Counted from the stretch's first letter, positions 1 through 9,070 are shown. The stretch: DNA of 28,269 nucleotides from Chara braunii (GCA_003427395.1 BFEA01000001.1:3544662-3572930); one strand, 5' to 3'. Notes: generated by a model from the sequence alone, not told the origin. Numbers and translations are program-made.

Positions 1-285
1 TTTTTTTTTTTTTTTTTTTTTTTTTTTCTTTAAATAGGCCCAGTGCCCAAGGCTGATATTACTCAATAAGAAGATCGAGGTCGGGGTCCTCACAGTCTAC
101 CAGGAGTAACCGAGCCAAAATTGCTGAGAACCAATCAACTTGCTCGATTGATCAAAAGTTTTTTTTTTTCCGCGACTGTGGCCCCTCACGGACAACCGCC
201 TTTTCGAACTCGGGCCATGACAAAGTTGCCGACTGCCTGTTTTTTCTGCCTTGCGGACTCAAAACATGCCGCGTCCGCCATTGTT
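1..285. other. Low-complexity and unassigned sequence with poly-T tracts
   Basis: The window opens with a T tract (1-27), and another lies at about 160-170. Such tracts on the plus strand are what poly(A) tails of minus-strand retroposons look like. The short reading frames here show no recognisable protein. I see no gene. Confidence 0.5.
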
Positions 286-425
286 TCTTGTTTTTTTTTT
301 TTTTTTTTTCCGAAAACATAACCAGCTTCAGACTGCTAGTGGAGGTGGTATGAGCACACTCCACTTGTAGACATAACGTCGGTTGCCCCAGTCTATTGGT
401 GGGGGGCTGCACCTGCTGAAGAACC
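286..425 (-). repeat. 3'-end fragment of a LINE-type element (second, nested copy)
   Basis: A T tract at about 290-309, read on the minus strand as a poly(A) tail, adjoins about 100 bp similar to 626-712. Both share a TATGAGCAC motif and later a TCTATTGGTGGGG block followed by GCTGCACCTGCTG. The second copy is the 3' untranslated end of the LINE remnant at 590-1735. This stretch is therefore best read as an extra, strongly 5'-truncated insertion of the same family. Divergence is substantial, so exact ends are uncertain. Confidence 0.5.
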
Positions 426-444
426 AGCCGAACCAACGAACAGA

Positions 445-505
445 TCTTCAGTTGGTTAGAGCTCAGGTGTTGCAACCATGCGGTTGCGGGTTTGATTCTG
501 ATCCG
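445..505 (+). repeat. tRNA-like segment with A-box and B-box-like motifs (SINE head or tRNA relic)
   Basis: TTCAGTTGGTTAGAGC (about 447-462) resembles a tRNA D-arm and pol III A box. GGGTTTGATTC (about 488-498) resembles a T-arm and B box at roughly tRNA spacing. The arms do not fold into a good cloverleaf, so a working tRNA gene is unlikely. A tRNA-derived SINE head or decayed tRNA is the better reading. Confidence 0.35.
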
Positions 506-589
506 CCCTCAGGCTCGCCTGTGCATGCTCAGTCAGTGTCTGTTTGACAAATTGACACCCCAGCCTAGCACAGCGTACATATATACAAG

Positions 590-1735
590 CTTTTTTTTTT
601 TCTTTTCTTTTTCATAAGACACTGCAGGAAATAGTTGAGGTGATATGAGCACCCCCAACTAGTATACCCGTACCTGTCACTCCATCTATTGGTGGGGAGC
701 TGCACCTGCTGGAAACCGGGTCCAGTGTCCCATTGAATACATAATCTTGAGGAGGTGGGAGATGAGTAATGAGCCTCTTCACCCAGACCAGGGTGTCAGA
801 TGAACATCAAGCACTAGCCCTGCTACTCATCCAGGCCGAACAATGATAATGGAACAATAACATTCTGAGGGGGTGGGAATGGGTTGGGGAAGTCCTCCAG
901 TGGGCGGAGGGGAATTCAGGGATCTATCTCAGTCCATTCACCACCCCTTTCCCCCCCCCCAGCCAGAGTCTGCTGAATGAATGAAAGGTCTCGAGTATAT
1001 CTTTCTTGGAAGTGTTGTAATGAATCTTCTCCTTAACGATTTCCCATTGGTACAAGAGATCCGTTTGAATTTGTTGTCTGATATTTTCAATGAACTCAGG
1101 ACCATCCAATCTAGCACCTTCCCATTCGTTAGTGCATCTCCTTTGCCAAATGGCCCAAAGGATCGCTCTCCTACCCAGGATAAACAGGTTCTGAGTAAAT
1201 TCATCTGTGTACACTGAAGACCATACTTCCAATAGAATTTCTTTCCAACCCCATGGCCATTTTGTCTTTGTACCCAATTGACTCCAGACACAATCCCACC
1301 ATCTCCAAAGCCAGACTGCACCTGGGCACACTAGAAAGATATGTTCTATTGTTTCCGGAATTTTTCTAGTAGGGAAAGAAGATGTGCAGAGTTTACACCA
1401 CGGTCCAGCTGTACCTTTTTTTCCAGGGAGGATCTGTCAATTAACCAGTCATTTGTTGGGAGACAGCGATGTTCGATTTGCCATTGAAGAGGTGCAACTT
1501 TTGCAGGCTTTGCTCTTATCGATTTGAACCATTTTACCTGGCTCATGTCTTCTTGGCTTAGGTTCAGATGTTGCATCCATCTCTGGGAGACTTTTTCTCT
1601 TAGGTTGATTTGAGTTTTAACATTCGATAGGTAGACTTAACTGATAAGGTATGTAGGGATCTAGTGTAGTTTCTATCCTGCTTCCTTTGATCTCCCCATG
1701 TCCAGTTAGCCGGGTCTATCCGTAGATCAGAGAAG
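590..1735 (-). pseudogene. LINE (non-LTR retrotransposon) 3' remnant with zf-RVT domain
   Basis: Read on the minus strand from about 1735 down, three frames together give the C-terminal part of a plant-type LINE ORF2. First comes a TLSVKSTYRML stretch (about 1640-1610), like the FSVKSAYR motif after the reverse transcriptase. Next is PAKVAPLQWQIEHRCLPTND, then WCKLC followed by ETIEHIFLVCP, which supplies the Cys/His pattern of the zf-RVT zinc finger. A RRAILWAIWQRRCTNEWEG tail follows. At least two frameshifts break it (near 1600 and in an A run near 1415). The reading frame stops at 924. The 3' UTR runs to an A-rich tail (T/C-rich on plus, about 590-613). The endonuclease and RT core are absent, as expected for a 5'-truncated copy. 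It is inactive. Confidence 0.75.
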
Positions 1736-1977
1736 AAGAAGAAGAGAAGAGAGAGAGCCTGGCAAGACTGCCACAGAATGAGAACTGAACACCAAATGCA
1801 CCGATCAGAGCACCTTCTGCTACGCATGCAAGAGCAAGAAACAAAACTGTTACACCTAAGCACACATCGAAAGCAGAGAAACGCGAAGAGAGAACTTCAA
1901 CAACCACACCTCTTTCGATTGAAAACTCACGGTCCCACAGACACCCTCACACATGGAATGCGGCCGATCCCCCAAGC
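1736..1977. other. Unassigned sequence
   Basis: A short purine-rich GAA/GA tract (about 1727-1758) is followed by about 220 bp in which I recognise no gene or repeat family. Reading frames are short and overlap on both strands. Confidence 0.4.
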
Positions 1978-2058
<81 letters not shown>

Positions 2059-2072
2059 GCGCGCACGCGCGT
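1978..2072. repeat. (CT)n microsatellite followed by a CG/CA alternating tract
   Basis: About 38 CT units (1980-2055) run into CACGCGCGCACGCGCG (about 2056-2071). The alternating purine-pyrimidine part is a potential Z-DNA former. SLSLSL or RERERE reading frames across it are artefacts. Confidence 0.95.
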
Positions 2073-2418
2073 ACCGTCGGTGTTGAACTGTGTCACTGCA
2101 AGAAGCAGCTTCGTGGCACAAATTACACTGATGGAGACGGTTAGGGATCCTACGATCTTGTGCAGTGATGGAATGAAGTGTGGGCACAGGGAGGAGTGCC
2201 AAGTGAGAGGCAAGGGAGACGATGGATGGATCCTGGCGGTCTCGGATTGGCCACGATTGCACTTCAGGCAATCCCACGAATACAACACACCCCCACGCGA
2301 CCCCACCGGACCCGAAACGTAGGTCATATACATTCAGCATTACCGGCCCTTTTGCCTCAAGTGCAATTACAAACTCAATCCCTGACTGCACCGTAGTTTT
2401 CTCTAGATAAATAGATAG
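2073..2418. other. Unassigned intronic sequence
   Basis: Unique-looking sequence with no convincing coding frame, repeat or RNA gene. It lies downstream of the last visible dynein exon in the direction of that gene, so it is probably part of the next intron. Confidence 0.4.
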
Positions 2419-2547
2419 ATAGCATAGCATAGCATAGCATAGCATAGCATAGCATAGCATAACATAGATAGATTAGATAGATAGACAGACAACAGACAGA
2501 CAGACCGACCGACCGACTGACCGACTGACTGACCGACCGACCGACCG
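2419..2547. repeat. Compound microsatellite: (AGCAT)n then GATA/GACA/GACC tetramers
   Basis: About eight AGCAT pentamers (2420-2460) are followed by tetramer units that drift from GATA through GACA to GACC and GACT (2463-2547). The stepwise drift is typical of microsatellite evolution. Confidence 0.9.
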
Positions 2548-2562
2548 TGTTTGCATATATAC

Positions 2563-2626
2563 ACCCTGGTTTGTCTGCTTCTCCCTCTATACCTACGGTT
2601 TACCGGCCCGATTTGACGATATATAC
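2563..2626 (+). repeat. Diverged copy of the short TA-embedded element (copy R5)
   Basis: After a short ATATAT tract the sequence starts ACACCC, passes through CTTCTCCCTC and CCTACGGTTTACCGG, and ends ATTTGACGATATATAC. This matches the family described at 26669-26740 in the same order and orientation, with substitutions and a few deleted bases. The inverted CGG/CCG pair around the TAAA loop is kept. Confidence 0.75.
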
Positions 2627-2700
2627 ATACATGGATAATGTCTATACAGAGATTTATGATGATATCTATAATATATAGCATTCGGATATATAGTACACAC

Positions 2701-2943
2701 CTTCATGGTGTCGACGAGCTCATTTGTTTCCTTGAGTTTGTTGAGGCCGTTGAGCAAGCGATCGTGCGCGAGCGTCATTTCTGTCCTTTTCTCGCCCAAC
2801 AGCTGAATGTACAAATTGATGAGGTCCAGGTAGCTCTTGGGTGTGGTGTAGAACCTCCTCCTCAATTCCTGATAAAACCTTTCTGCCGTCTCTCCAACGG
2901 TTGTGTGGATCTCCACGCACATGAAGGACATCTTCTCACATAT
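2701..2943 (-). CDS. Axonemal dynein heavy chain, exon: end of AAA4 and start of the stalk
   Basis: An 81-codon exon of the minus-strand dynein heavy chain gene. It carries [19 protein letters not shown], then [18 protein letters not shown] and [20 protein letters not shown], the conserved block where AAA4 passes into the first coiled-coil helix of the microtubule-binding stalk. It is bounded by an acceptor (ATCAG before 2943) and a donor (GTGTGT from 2700), both phase 0. Its first residues (ICEKMSFMC) continue directly from the LDLGSPE end of the exon at 7215-7925, in line with the usual dynein spacing, so no exon is missing between them. The next exon (rest of the stalk) is not in the window. 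Identity as a dynein heavy chain is firm. Single-headed inner-arm type (DNAH6-like) is an inference from remembered family similarity. Confidence 0.93.
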
Positions 2944-3049
2944 CTGATAGTAATATGTTTTTTTTTTTTGCATTTGGGGTGAGTGGGTGGGGTGGGGTGG
3001 GGGGGGATATCATTTTTTTTTTTTTTTGGATTAAAAAAGAAAAACCACC

Positions 3050-3300
3050 AACAAGAGAAACAGCAGAGAAAGACAGAGAATGGAAGTGTTTAAGAATCCG
3101 TACTTTTTGTAATGGGAAGAAAACTCTTGCAATTGGAACAAAATTTCCGTAACCAAACGAGAAAGAAATTGAAATTAACAAAAACAATGAAAGCAGCCCC
3201 CACGCTGCGATGGTTCAAAAAATAAACAAATAAATATAAAATTAAATAAATAAATATGCAAAAAGTAGTAAATTACTGAAAAATAATTATGTTGTCTGTG
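3050..3300. repeat. Diverged intronic direct repeat, copy 1
   Basis: The stretch around 3074-3112 (CAGAGAATGGAAGTGTTTAA and on to TCCGTACT) is repeated at 3637-3675 with scattered changes. The AT-rich AAATAAATA block that follows is also present after the second copy. The offset is about 563 bp, so this is an old tandem or local duplication. Confidence 0.55.
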
Positions 3301-3308
3301 ACTGTGAC

Positions 3309-3480
3309 CTGCGGCAAAGTCCCACTAGCAAATAGGCTTGGATTGAGCGCCCAGATCCCGACGTACTTGTGGAGAGGTGCAGAAAATTGCGTTTATATGC
3401 TTTTCTGAATCTAGGCAAAAGACACGTTCAGATTCAAGCGCTTAATCCAATCATCCTTGCTAGCAGGACCTCGCCCCTGG
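3309..3480. repeat. Foldback (MITE-like) element with about 40-bp imperfect inverted ends
   Basis: The arm at 3325-3350 (starting CTAGCAA, ending GGATTGAGCGC) matches the reverse complement of 3438-3463 at CTAGCAA, TTGGATT and AGCGC. Weaker similarity extends outward (GCGGCAAAGTCC against GGGCGAGGTCC). The interior also shows partial complementarity. The roughly 170-bp unit could fold into one long hairpin. No obvious target-site duplication is visible. Confidence 0.5.
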
Positions 3481-3589
3481 AATTTTCATGCACACCCATG
3501 ACAGCTTATCGCATAACTGATAATAAATTAATAATTTAGTATTTTGTAAATTGTTTTAATGGGATCGTGATATCCTTTTTCTTTTTTAT

Positions 3590-3810
3590 TTTAAATTGTT
3601 GATAACCGAAATTCAAAGAAAAAACTCACAAAGGCAGAGAGCGGAAATGTTTAAGGCATCCGTATGTGTAATTTTTTTGCAGCTTTGTTATGGAGTCAAA
3701 AGTTTGGGAGGATTTTTTTTTTTTCCCGAATGGAAAGTCATTTTCTAGCAAAAATAAATAAAATAAAATTTAAAATGATGCAATTAAGGAATAATTAAAT
3801 TACGCCTGCG
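3590..3810. repeat. Diverged intronic direct repeat, copy 2
   Basis: Partner of the copy at 3050-3300. It shares a CAGAGAGCGGAAATGTTTAA block and the following CATCCGTATGTGTAAT, then a similar AAATAAATAAAAT run. Confidence 0.55.
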
Positions 3811-3829
3811 AGGAATGAGCTCTCGCAGG

Positions 3830-4850
3830 GCCCTTATCAGACATGTACATGTTCTGGGCAGAGGCCCTCAGCAAGTCCTGTGCCCGCCCTAAGTGAAAGC
3901 GGGCCTGAATATTGACAAGAGGCCAAAATTTGACATTTTCCATATGTGGGTACTCAGACAGTTGCCGCACGCCAGATGGTTACGTGGAAGCATGAGCCTC
4001 CTTGCATCGGGTAGTTGCGCCTGGGCACCACATTGAGAGGCAGATTCATCACGAATTGGCCAAGGGCCTACGAAAAAGCAACATTGTTGACGTACGTGCC
4101 CCTGGGCCTGTGCAGATACAGCAAAAGGCCGAAGTGTAGAAATGTGGGGTGTGCCCAACTGTACGGGGCCCAGGCCCTCAACTACAAAGTTCGGCCTGGG
4201 CGCAGGCACCGGGGCCAGACCCGAAGCTACTGGAAGCTTCTCGGCCACGCCCACACACAGCTGAACAGAGGCTGCCACTTCGATATAGGAAGAGAGGGTC
4301 TGGCATTCTGACCCAAGCTGGCAATGCGGTCACGCTGCTGCGCTATTTGGCCAGGGGCACACATGGGCGCTGGAGTTGAGGGCGCTGAAAGGGCAGCGGG
4401 GCGCTAGCGGCCATAGCCGGGCTGCAGGGCACGGCGCAGGTAGAGGGCAACAGGAGGGTCTTCGGGAGGAGGTGCAGAGAGAGAGAGTGGGTGTCAAGGG
4501 GTGATTAGGGGAGACGAGATACGTACCTGGTGCATGAGGGAGGTCGGCTATGGTGTTGACATCATGTACATTGGTCTTCAAAGTCGAAGTGAGCCTGTTG
4601 CGGGAATGCGGCTGTAGTAGATAGGCAAGTAGTGTAGGCTGAGCGCTGGGTGCCAGACAGAGAGGAGTGAAATTGAATACTGGGTTGGTGTGGCCTGAGG
4701 GCTTGAACATTGCTTCACGAGTTCATTGTATTGCTCTTATTTGGATGGAATCTCGGTGCATTTGTGCTCTCTGCTTGTACATGACTATATGGATATCTGT
4801 GTGATTAAACTTGGTTTTTTGTATATTGCTCTTGCTCATATTCCTTGCAA
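3830..4850 (+). mobile_element. Candidate 5' LTR (left end not defined) upstream of a primer-binding site
   Basis: The GC-rich to T-rich stretch ending TTCCTTGCA (CA at 4848-4849) lies three bases before a textbook LTR-retrotransposon primer-binding site. That places the right edge of an LTR here. I could not find a second LTR copy or a clear TG left end, so the left boundary is only nominal. No reading frame in 3830-4700 resembles a known protein. Confidence 0.35.
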
Positions 4851-4852
4851 TT

Positions 4853-4864
4853 TGGTATCAGAGC
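4853..4864 (+). other. Primer-binding site for initiator Met tRNA (LTR retrotransposon)
   Basis: TGGTATCAGAGC is the complement of the 3' end of plant initiator Met tRNA and the standard minus-strand priming site of many plant copia and gypsy elements. The following TGGTTCGA also resembles the continuation (CAGGTTTCGA). It reads on the plus strand, opposite to the Ty3 element further right, so it belongs to a different insertion. Confidence 0.75.
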
Positions 4865-5830
4865 TGGTTCGAGATCGCCTATCTGCCGCCGGCGACATTG
4901 TTACTTGGTGCGCTGACGATGCTTCTGTGCAGTGAGGATACATTGGCGCTGGCTTGTGAAAGCGGCACCCGGGTAGAGGGGTGAGCCACTGGAAGGCTGT
5001 GGTGACAGTGTGGGAGTTGTGGCGACAGCGGATGTATGTATGATGATGAGAGCATGTTGATGTGGCATTTTGGCTGAGGTGGCACTGCATTGTGTTATGG
5101 GTGGTCCCGAAGCTACAACCGGTCATCGAAATGCACATTGGCTCAATTGGTGAGAAATCGCTGGTTGGGGGCAGCTATCTCCAGGTATGTTGTTCCCTTA
5201 CCGTATCTACCCTCTCAATCTCTTCTTACCGTGAGGAAGTGAGTCCAACCTTGAGTGTCCTCTCTTTTGTGTAAGTCGTGAGCGCTCTACCTTGAGAGCC
5301 AACATTCTTCCCGGTGGCGCATCACGCAGGAGAGGGCGGTGCCTCTGAAGGGCCCTGGTCAAAGCACGGGTCACGGTCACCATGCCAACCCATGAGAGTA
5401 GTACACGCAGGCCATGCTGCTTCGTCCTTTGAAGGTTCTTTGCTGCGCTGATAGAAGGGGTGTGCGGACTGACCAGTCTTATGCAGACGCTTACCAGACC
5501 GTCTATAAATATTTCTGGTGGGGGTCTGAACTGTCCACTGGCTCTGATCGTCGTTCTGTCTGCGTCGTTAAACAGGCACGTTGGATACAGGGGAGGGAGA
5601 TTCCAATTGAGACTCAACTATCAATCACAACTATACCCATTGTGCATACATCTGCTCACACGATTTATTTTTATTTTTGATTAGGTGGTGGACAAACTGT
5701 TGACACCTAACAGACAACCTAGATTAGTACTATAGTGTTCTACCATAGCCAGTTCTGATCGAAGCTGTTGTGAGTGAAACTAATCAAGGTAGGAGTAGAT
5801 CATGTGTACAGTTTGTGAATGTTATTGACA
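4865..5830 (+). other. Unassigned sequence after the primer-binding site
   Basis: If the primer-binding site is real, this should be the leader or gag of a plus-strand retroelement, but I see no long frame, zinc knuckle or pol motif. Either the body is lost or this is a non-coding leader. Short frames on both strands are probably chance. Confidence 0.35.
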
Positions 5831-5975
5831 CCGCTTGATCAGTAGCCTCGGCAACGTACCGAGTATTTATTTATTATTATTTATTTTTCAACTCGGTCAG
5901 ACACAAGTTGTGGTAGGATCCAGCAAGAGCATTAGTGTAGATAGTGTCTGCCTAGCTGATGAGTCTTCCAGTCAG

Positions 5976-6449
5976 ATGGAGACGTCACAGTTGAGCTCGC
6001 CACCTCCACGCACTAGAGAAGCCATTGAACTCCAGCAAGTGGAGTTGATCCGCTTACGGTTAGGGAAGGAACTTAGAGAAGCTACTAAAAAGAAGAATGA
6101 GATTAGAACTAGGAAAGTTAGACTAGAGAATAGGAAGGCGGTCAAAGCTGCTGTAAAAGGGTTAGATGACGTTGTCACTGATGACAACACGCAGATCCTC
6201 AAGGCAGGTCTCCTGTCCATGCATGCATACATGGACAACAAATTGGATGCTATCCAGGATAACCTTGACCAGATACTGAGCACCATGCAGGGAATGGGAA
6301 GAACTTTCCCATCTCCAATAGGTCAGCCCAGTTTCAGGCCTTCAGTTTTCCCATCACCGGTCTCCTCACCGGTGATGACTGGCCTTACTATGTCTCAGAT
6401 AAACAGTTCACCAAGCGGTACTTCAACAGCACGATCACAGACTGTTTAA
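5976..6449 (+). CDS. Hypothetical coiled-coil protein (possibly retroelement-derived)
   Basis: From the Met at 5976 a frame of 157 codons plus TAA encodes METSQLSSPPPRTREAIELQ, then a highly charged helix rich in Lys, Arg and Glu (about residues 20-70). An acidic linker, a second amphipathic stretch (MDNKLDAIQDNLDQILSTM, about 90-108) and a Pro/Ser-rich tail follow. The frame stays open upstream to 5835, crossing a pyrimidine tract and TCGGTCAG that could be a splice acceptor, so the true start is uncertain. Composition suggests a gag-like N-terminal coiled coil or a nuclear protein, but I recognise no family. It overlaps the stop of a minus-strand coiled-coil frame by 15 bases. Confidence 0.4.
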   Translation: METSQLSSPPPRTREAIELQQVELIRLRLGKELREATKKKNEIRTRKVRLENRKAVKAAVKGLDDVVTDDNTQILKAGLLSMHAYMDNKLDAIQDNLDQILSTMQGMGRTFPSPIGQPSFRPSVFPSPVSSPVMTGLTMSQINSSPSGTSTARSQTV

Positions 6450-6865
6450 AGCGGTGAGTTCCTCGTTAGTATGTAGCAGGGCACTGACCACAAGGCTGCT
6501 GTCATCCTTCCACTCACCCTCACGGCCCTTCTGTCCCCTGAGCTGGTGTTCAATCTCTTCCACTTTAGCTTTCAATCTCCTCTTCTCATCCAACTCTGCC
6601 CTTTTCTTTATCAGGAGCCGCTAATGCAATTCATGTTCTCCCTCTTGCATCAGCAACTCTCTCTCTACATCGTCTTCTGCCGCCTCCAATTTTGCTGTAA
6701 GTTCTGCCCTCTCAGCTTCCGACTCTTCTGCCCAGTCATCCTGCCTGAATCCAAACTTCTTCATCCACGTCTGGGTGTCAACTGGGTAAAAATGCAGTTG
6801 ACTGGACTCTCCCCTTTCAGTACGCATACCTCCTTCAACCCATGCTGTCCATGCATGATTTCAGT
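6435..6865 (-). pseudogene. Hypothetical coiled-coil protein, interrupted by one stop
   Basis: On the minus strand a frame of about 140 codons reads VDTQTWMKKFGFRQDDWAEE, a strongly charged helix (SEAERAELTAKLEAAEDDVE), then a TAG at about 6618-6620. It continues without shifting frame as KKRAELDEKRRLKAKVEEIE and on to TNEELTALNSL before TGA at 6435-6437. Heptad-like helix on both sides of the stop shows one original coding unit. I do not recognise the family. Coiled-coil N-terminal regions of this kind occur in gag proteins, including the Ty3 gag in this window, so a decayed retroelement gag is one option. Confidence 0.45.
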
Positions 6866-7085
6866 GGGGAAACTCTTCTATGGTTGGATCCCTCCCCGCT
6901 TGATGTGAGATCAGATCTGAGCCACATTGTCATTTTCTGCATCGTCAGACTTTCTTGTTCGTTTTTTTAGTCTTTCGTTGTGTCCTGTTATATCTCTTCC
7001 TCACTTTGGACGATCGTTTGGACTTGAATTGCCGACGGTTCACTCCGGCATGCATCAGGTGGGGTCAGATATGCCTTTCACCCCT

Positions 7086-7122
7086 GTTTCTTCTTCTTCT
7101 TCTTCTTCTTCTTCTTCTTCTT
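7086..7122. repeat. (TTC)n microsatellite
   Basis: About twelve TTC units. Poly-Ser or poly-Leu reading frames across it are not genes. Confidence 0.95.
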
Positions 7123-7214
7123 TCCCAAACACTGAAAGGAAGATTTAAACAAAAAAAAGGGAAAAAAGAAGGAAAGGAAAAGGACCATTAAGGCTTCCCC
7201 CCCCTCCCCCTCAC

Positions 7215-7925
7215 CTCTGGCGAGCCGAGGTCTAAGTTCTGCAAAAAGTTCTTGCTGACAGACAGCAGAGCTTCCTCCGGCCATTCGTTAAACCAATCGA
7301 TGGTGCTACAGTTGATGAGGGAGGGGAACTGCCGACAGCGAGCTCGGAAGGTGTCTCCGACTGGACTCATGCATAGCACCACGTGCAGATTCTCTCTCGC
7401 GCGCCATAAGAAGGTAGCAAACATTACTTCTCTCGTTTCTGGCAATCCTTTGTCAATTACGTATTGACGGACATCGAGAATAATTTTCTCCTTCTCGTCA
7501 GAAGCAAACAATCCAGGGACTTCACCGGAATTCAGCAAGTTATTGATATCCTCCAAGAAACTCTCGTCAACGATTTGTGTGTCGGTGAACAGGAAGGTCA
7601 CGCACTTGCCTACCACGCCTGCAATTCTATACAGCTTCTTCAAATCTTCGCGGAACTCGACGGAGCCGTAGATGCGAGTGAGCTCGATCTGAAAGCACTG
7701 GTGGTCCTCCATGTAGGCAGCGAGACGCGTGACGCTCTGCTTGCCCGAGCCTCCAACTCCGACCAACATTGCGTGCCCGCGCGGTTGACGCAGAATTCGC
7801 GCCAAGCGGGCTATATGATCAATCGCGTCGCGAAAGAAGACCAGCTTCATCTGGTTGGTGTTGGCCATGTTGTAGTCGGCCAAGTAGTCCTCCAGCGAAG
7901 AACCCAGCTTCTTCATATCGGTAAT
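7215..7925 (-). CDS. Axonemal dynein heavy chain, exon: AAA4 module
   Basis: A 237-codon exon, phase 0 at both ends, encoding most of the fourth AAA+ module of a dynein motor. It opens ITDMKKLGSSLEDYLADYN, the helix before AAA4. The P-loop GVGGSGKQS lies at exon residues 56-64 (about 7760-7734), and the Walker B region VTFLFTDTQ at about 109-117. These are followed by ESFLEDINNLLNSGEVP and the conserved CMSPVGDTFRARCRQFPSL. AAA4 in dyneins usually binds nucleotide, and both Walker motifs look intact. The acceptor is CTGCAG before 7925 and the donor is GTGAGG from 7214. The upstream neighbour (exon ending HYEQ at 27425) and the downstream neighbour (ICEKMSF at 2943) join without gaps. Axonemal inner-arm type (DNAH6-like) is my best match from memory. 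Confidence 0.97.
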
Positions 7926-8054
7926 CTGCAGGGAAAAATAATAATCAATAAATTGGTAAATTAGAATTATGCAAAAAATCGACGGGATTATGGTCGAGTT
8001 TCTCTTCTTTTTTTCCTGAAAATTTTGTGACATTTTTTTACTTCCTTTTTTGCA

Positions 8055-8192
8055 AGAAGAAGACCAGCTTCATCTGGCTGGTGTTGGCCATGTTGTGGTC
8101 AGCCAAGTGGTCCTCCAGCAAAGAACCCAGCTTCTTCATTTCGGTAATCTGTAGGGAAAAATAATAATTAATAAGTTATGCAAAAAATCAAG
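8055..8192 (-). pseudogene. Duplicated 5' edge of the AAA4 exon with its acceptor (copy 1)
   Basis: On the minus strand from 8148 this reads ITEMKKLGSLLEDHLADHNM followed by ANTSQMKLVFF. That is a slightly diverged copy of the first 31 residues of the AAA4 exon, still in frame, and preceded by an intact acceptor (CTACAG). It also includes the flanking intron (GGGAAAAATAATAAT and ATGCAAAAAATC). The boundary lies 223 bp from the real one. Homology ends near 8058, so it cannot replace the exon. It is a decoy or pseudo-exon. Confidence 0.85.
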
Positions 8193-8199
8193 AGGATTG

Positions 8200-8555
8200 A
8201 GGTGGTGGTGGTTTTTTTTTTGGAAGGTTTCTTAGTTTTTTTGTGACTTTTTTCAAGTTTTTGCAGACTGGGTTAATCAACTTAATCTGATTGATGTTGT
8301 GTGGGAAGGTCGGCTCAAAGTTCGTAGAACATTCATAGCATGACCGTGAGCATGAAGCATGACACAGAGTGACGTGAAGCACCGCTTGCGTCGCGAAGTG
8401 CAGAGAGCATGCAGGACCCGACGTACACACAGCAACTCGGCAACACTTGCATCATGACATCAGCATAATAAGAACAGTGAGAAAAAGAAAAAAAATCCAT
8501 GAAGAACAAAATGCACATGATGAAGGCGCCAGTCGGCCGGCCCTGTGGCACAAGC
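8200..8555. other. Unassigned intronic sequence
   Basis: A T-rich start, then unique-looking sequence between two exon-edge duplicates. No gene recognised. Confidence 0.4.
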
Positions 8556-8672
8556 TCCCTTGAAGTTGGTCATGTTGTAGTCGACAGCCCAGTGAAGAAC
8601 CCAGCTTCTTTACATCGCTGATCTGCAGGGAAAATAAGAGTTAATAACTCTATACATCGCTGATCTGCAGGG
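8556..8672 (-). pseudogene. Further decayed copies of the AAA4 exon edge (copies 2 and 3)
   Basis: TTGGTCATGTTGTAGTCG and AAGAACCCAGCTTCTT (about 8566-8610), followed by ATCGCTGATCTGCAGGG, match the start of the AAA4 exon plus its acceptor, with internal deletions. The last 20 bases (CATCGCTGATCTGCAGGG) recur at 8654-8671. Both retain a CTGCAG acceptor, but coding capacity is lost. Confidence 0.7.
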
Positions 8673-8689
8673 AAAACGAGAATTCTCCA

Positions 8690-9070
8690 GAAGGTGTGTT
8701 GTGCACACAACAATTAACGGACATTAATTTAAATGTAATATAGGACGAAACTGATTTGGATCAGGGGCACTCAGAAGCTTTGACTAGCTTGGCTGAGTGG
8801 GAGCAAAATACACAGCATCTATCTATTATTGGTAGTAAACAAGCACCAACTGACCAAGCCTGCTGCATTTTGCAAGACCCCAAAGAAGGGCGTAAAAGAA
8901 AGAGAGCACAAGCCGGCCCTCACCTGCAACGACAGCCGGAAAAAAATGAAAAAGAGCACAAGCCTTATCTGCTCGCAAAGACCGGCAGGCCAGCAGGGAG
9001 TAGGCTAGCAGATGAGCGTGGTTGGGTATACCCGATCGCGGAGTAAGCCGTGTTGGGGTGGGGTGAAATA
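8690..9070. other. Unassigned intronic sequence with a short internal repeat
   Basis: AAGAGAGCACAAGCCGG (about 8899) is partly repeated as AAAGAGCACAAGCC (about 8950). No recognisable protein. A 96-codon plus-strand frame at 8756 has no motif. Confidence 0.4.

Larger units (their letters stand above)
2944..7214 (-). other. Dynein intron, 4,271 bp, phase 0
   Basis: This intron lies between the AAA4 exon and the stalk-start exon. Its donor on the minus strand is CCAGAG/GTGAGG (GT at 7214-7213) and its acceptor is ACTATCAG/ATA (AG at 2945-2944), with a T-rich tract just upstream of the acceptor. It contains two diverged direct repeats, a foldback, an orphan LTR/PBS and two coiled-coil reading frames, listed separately. 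AT-rich filler (about 3160-3300 and 3500-3810) looks non-coding. Confidence 0.9.

Noticed and set aside
1927-2460. 177-codon minus-strand frame with AMLCY and RERE repeats
   Set aside because: It is a translation of two microsatellites. The unique part between them has no recognisable domain.
5953-5975. CTGATGAGTC near 5956 as a further hammerhead
   Set aside because: No GAAA follows at the right distance and no helix II can form.
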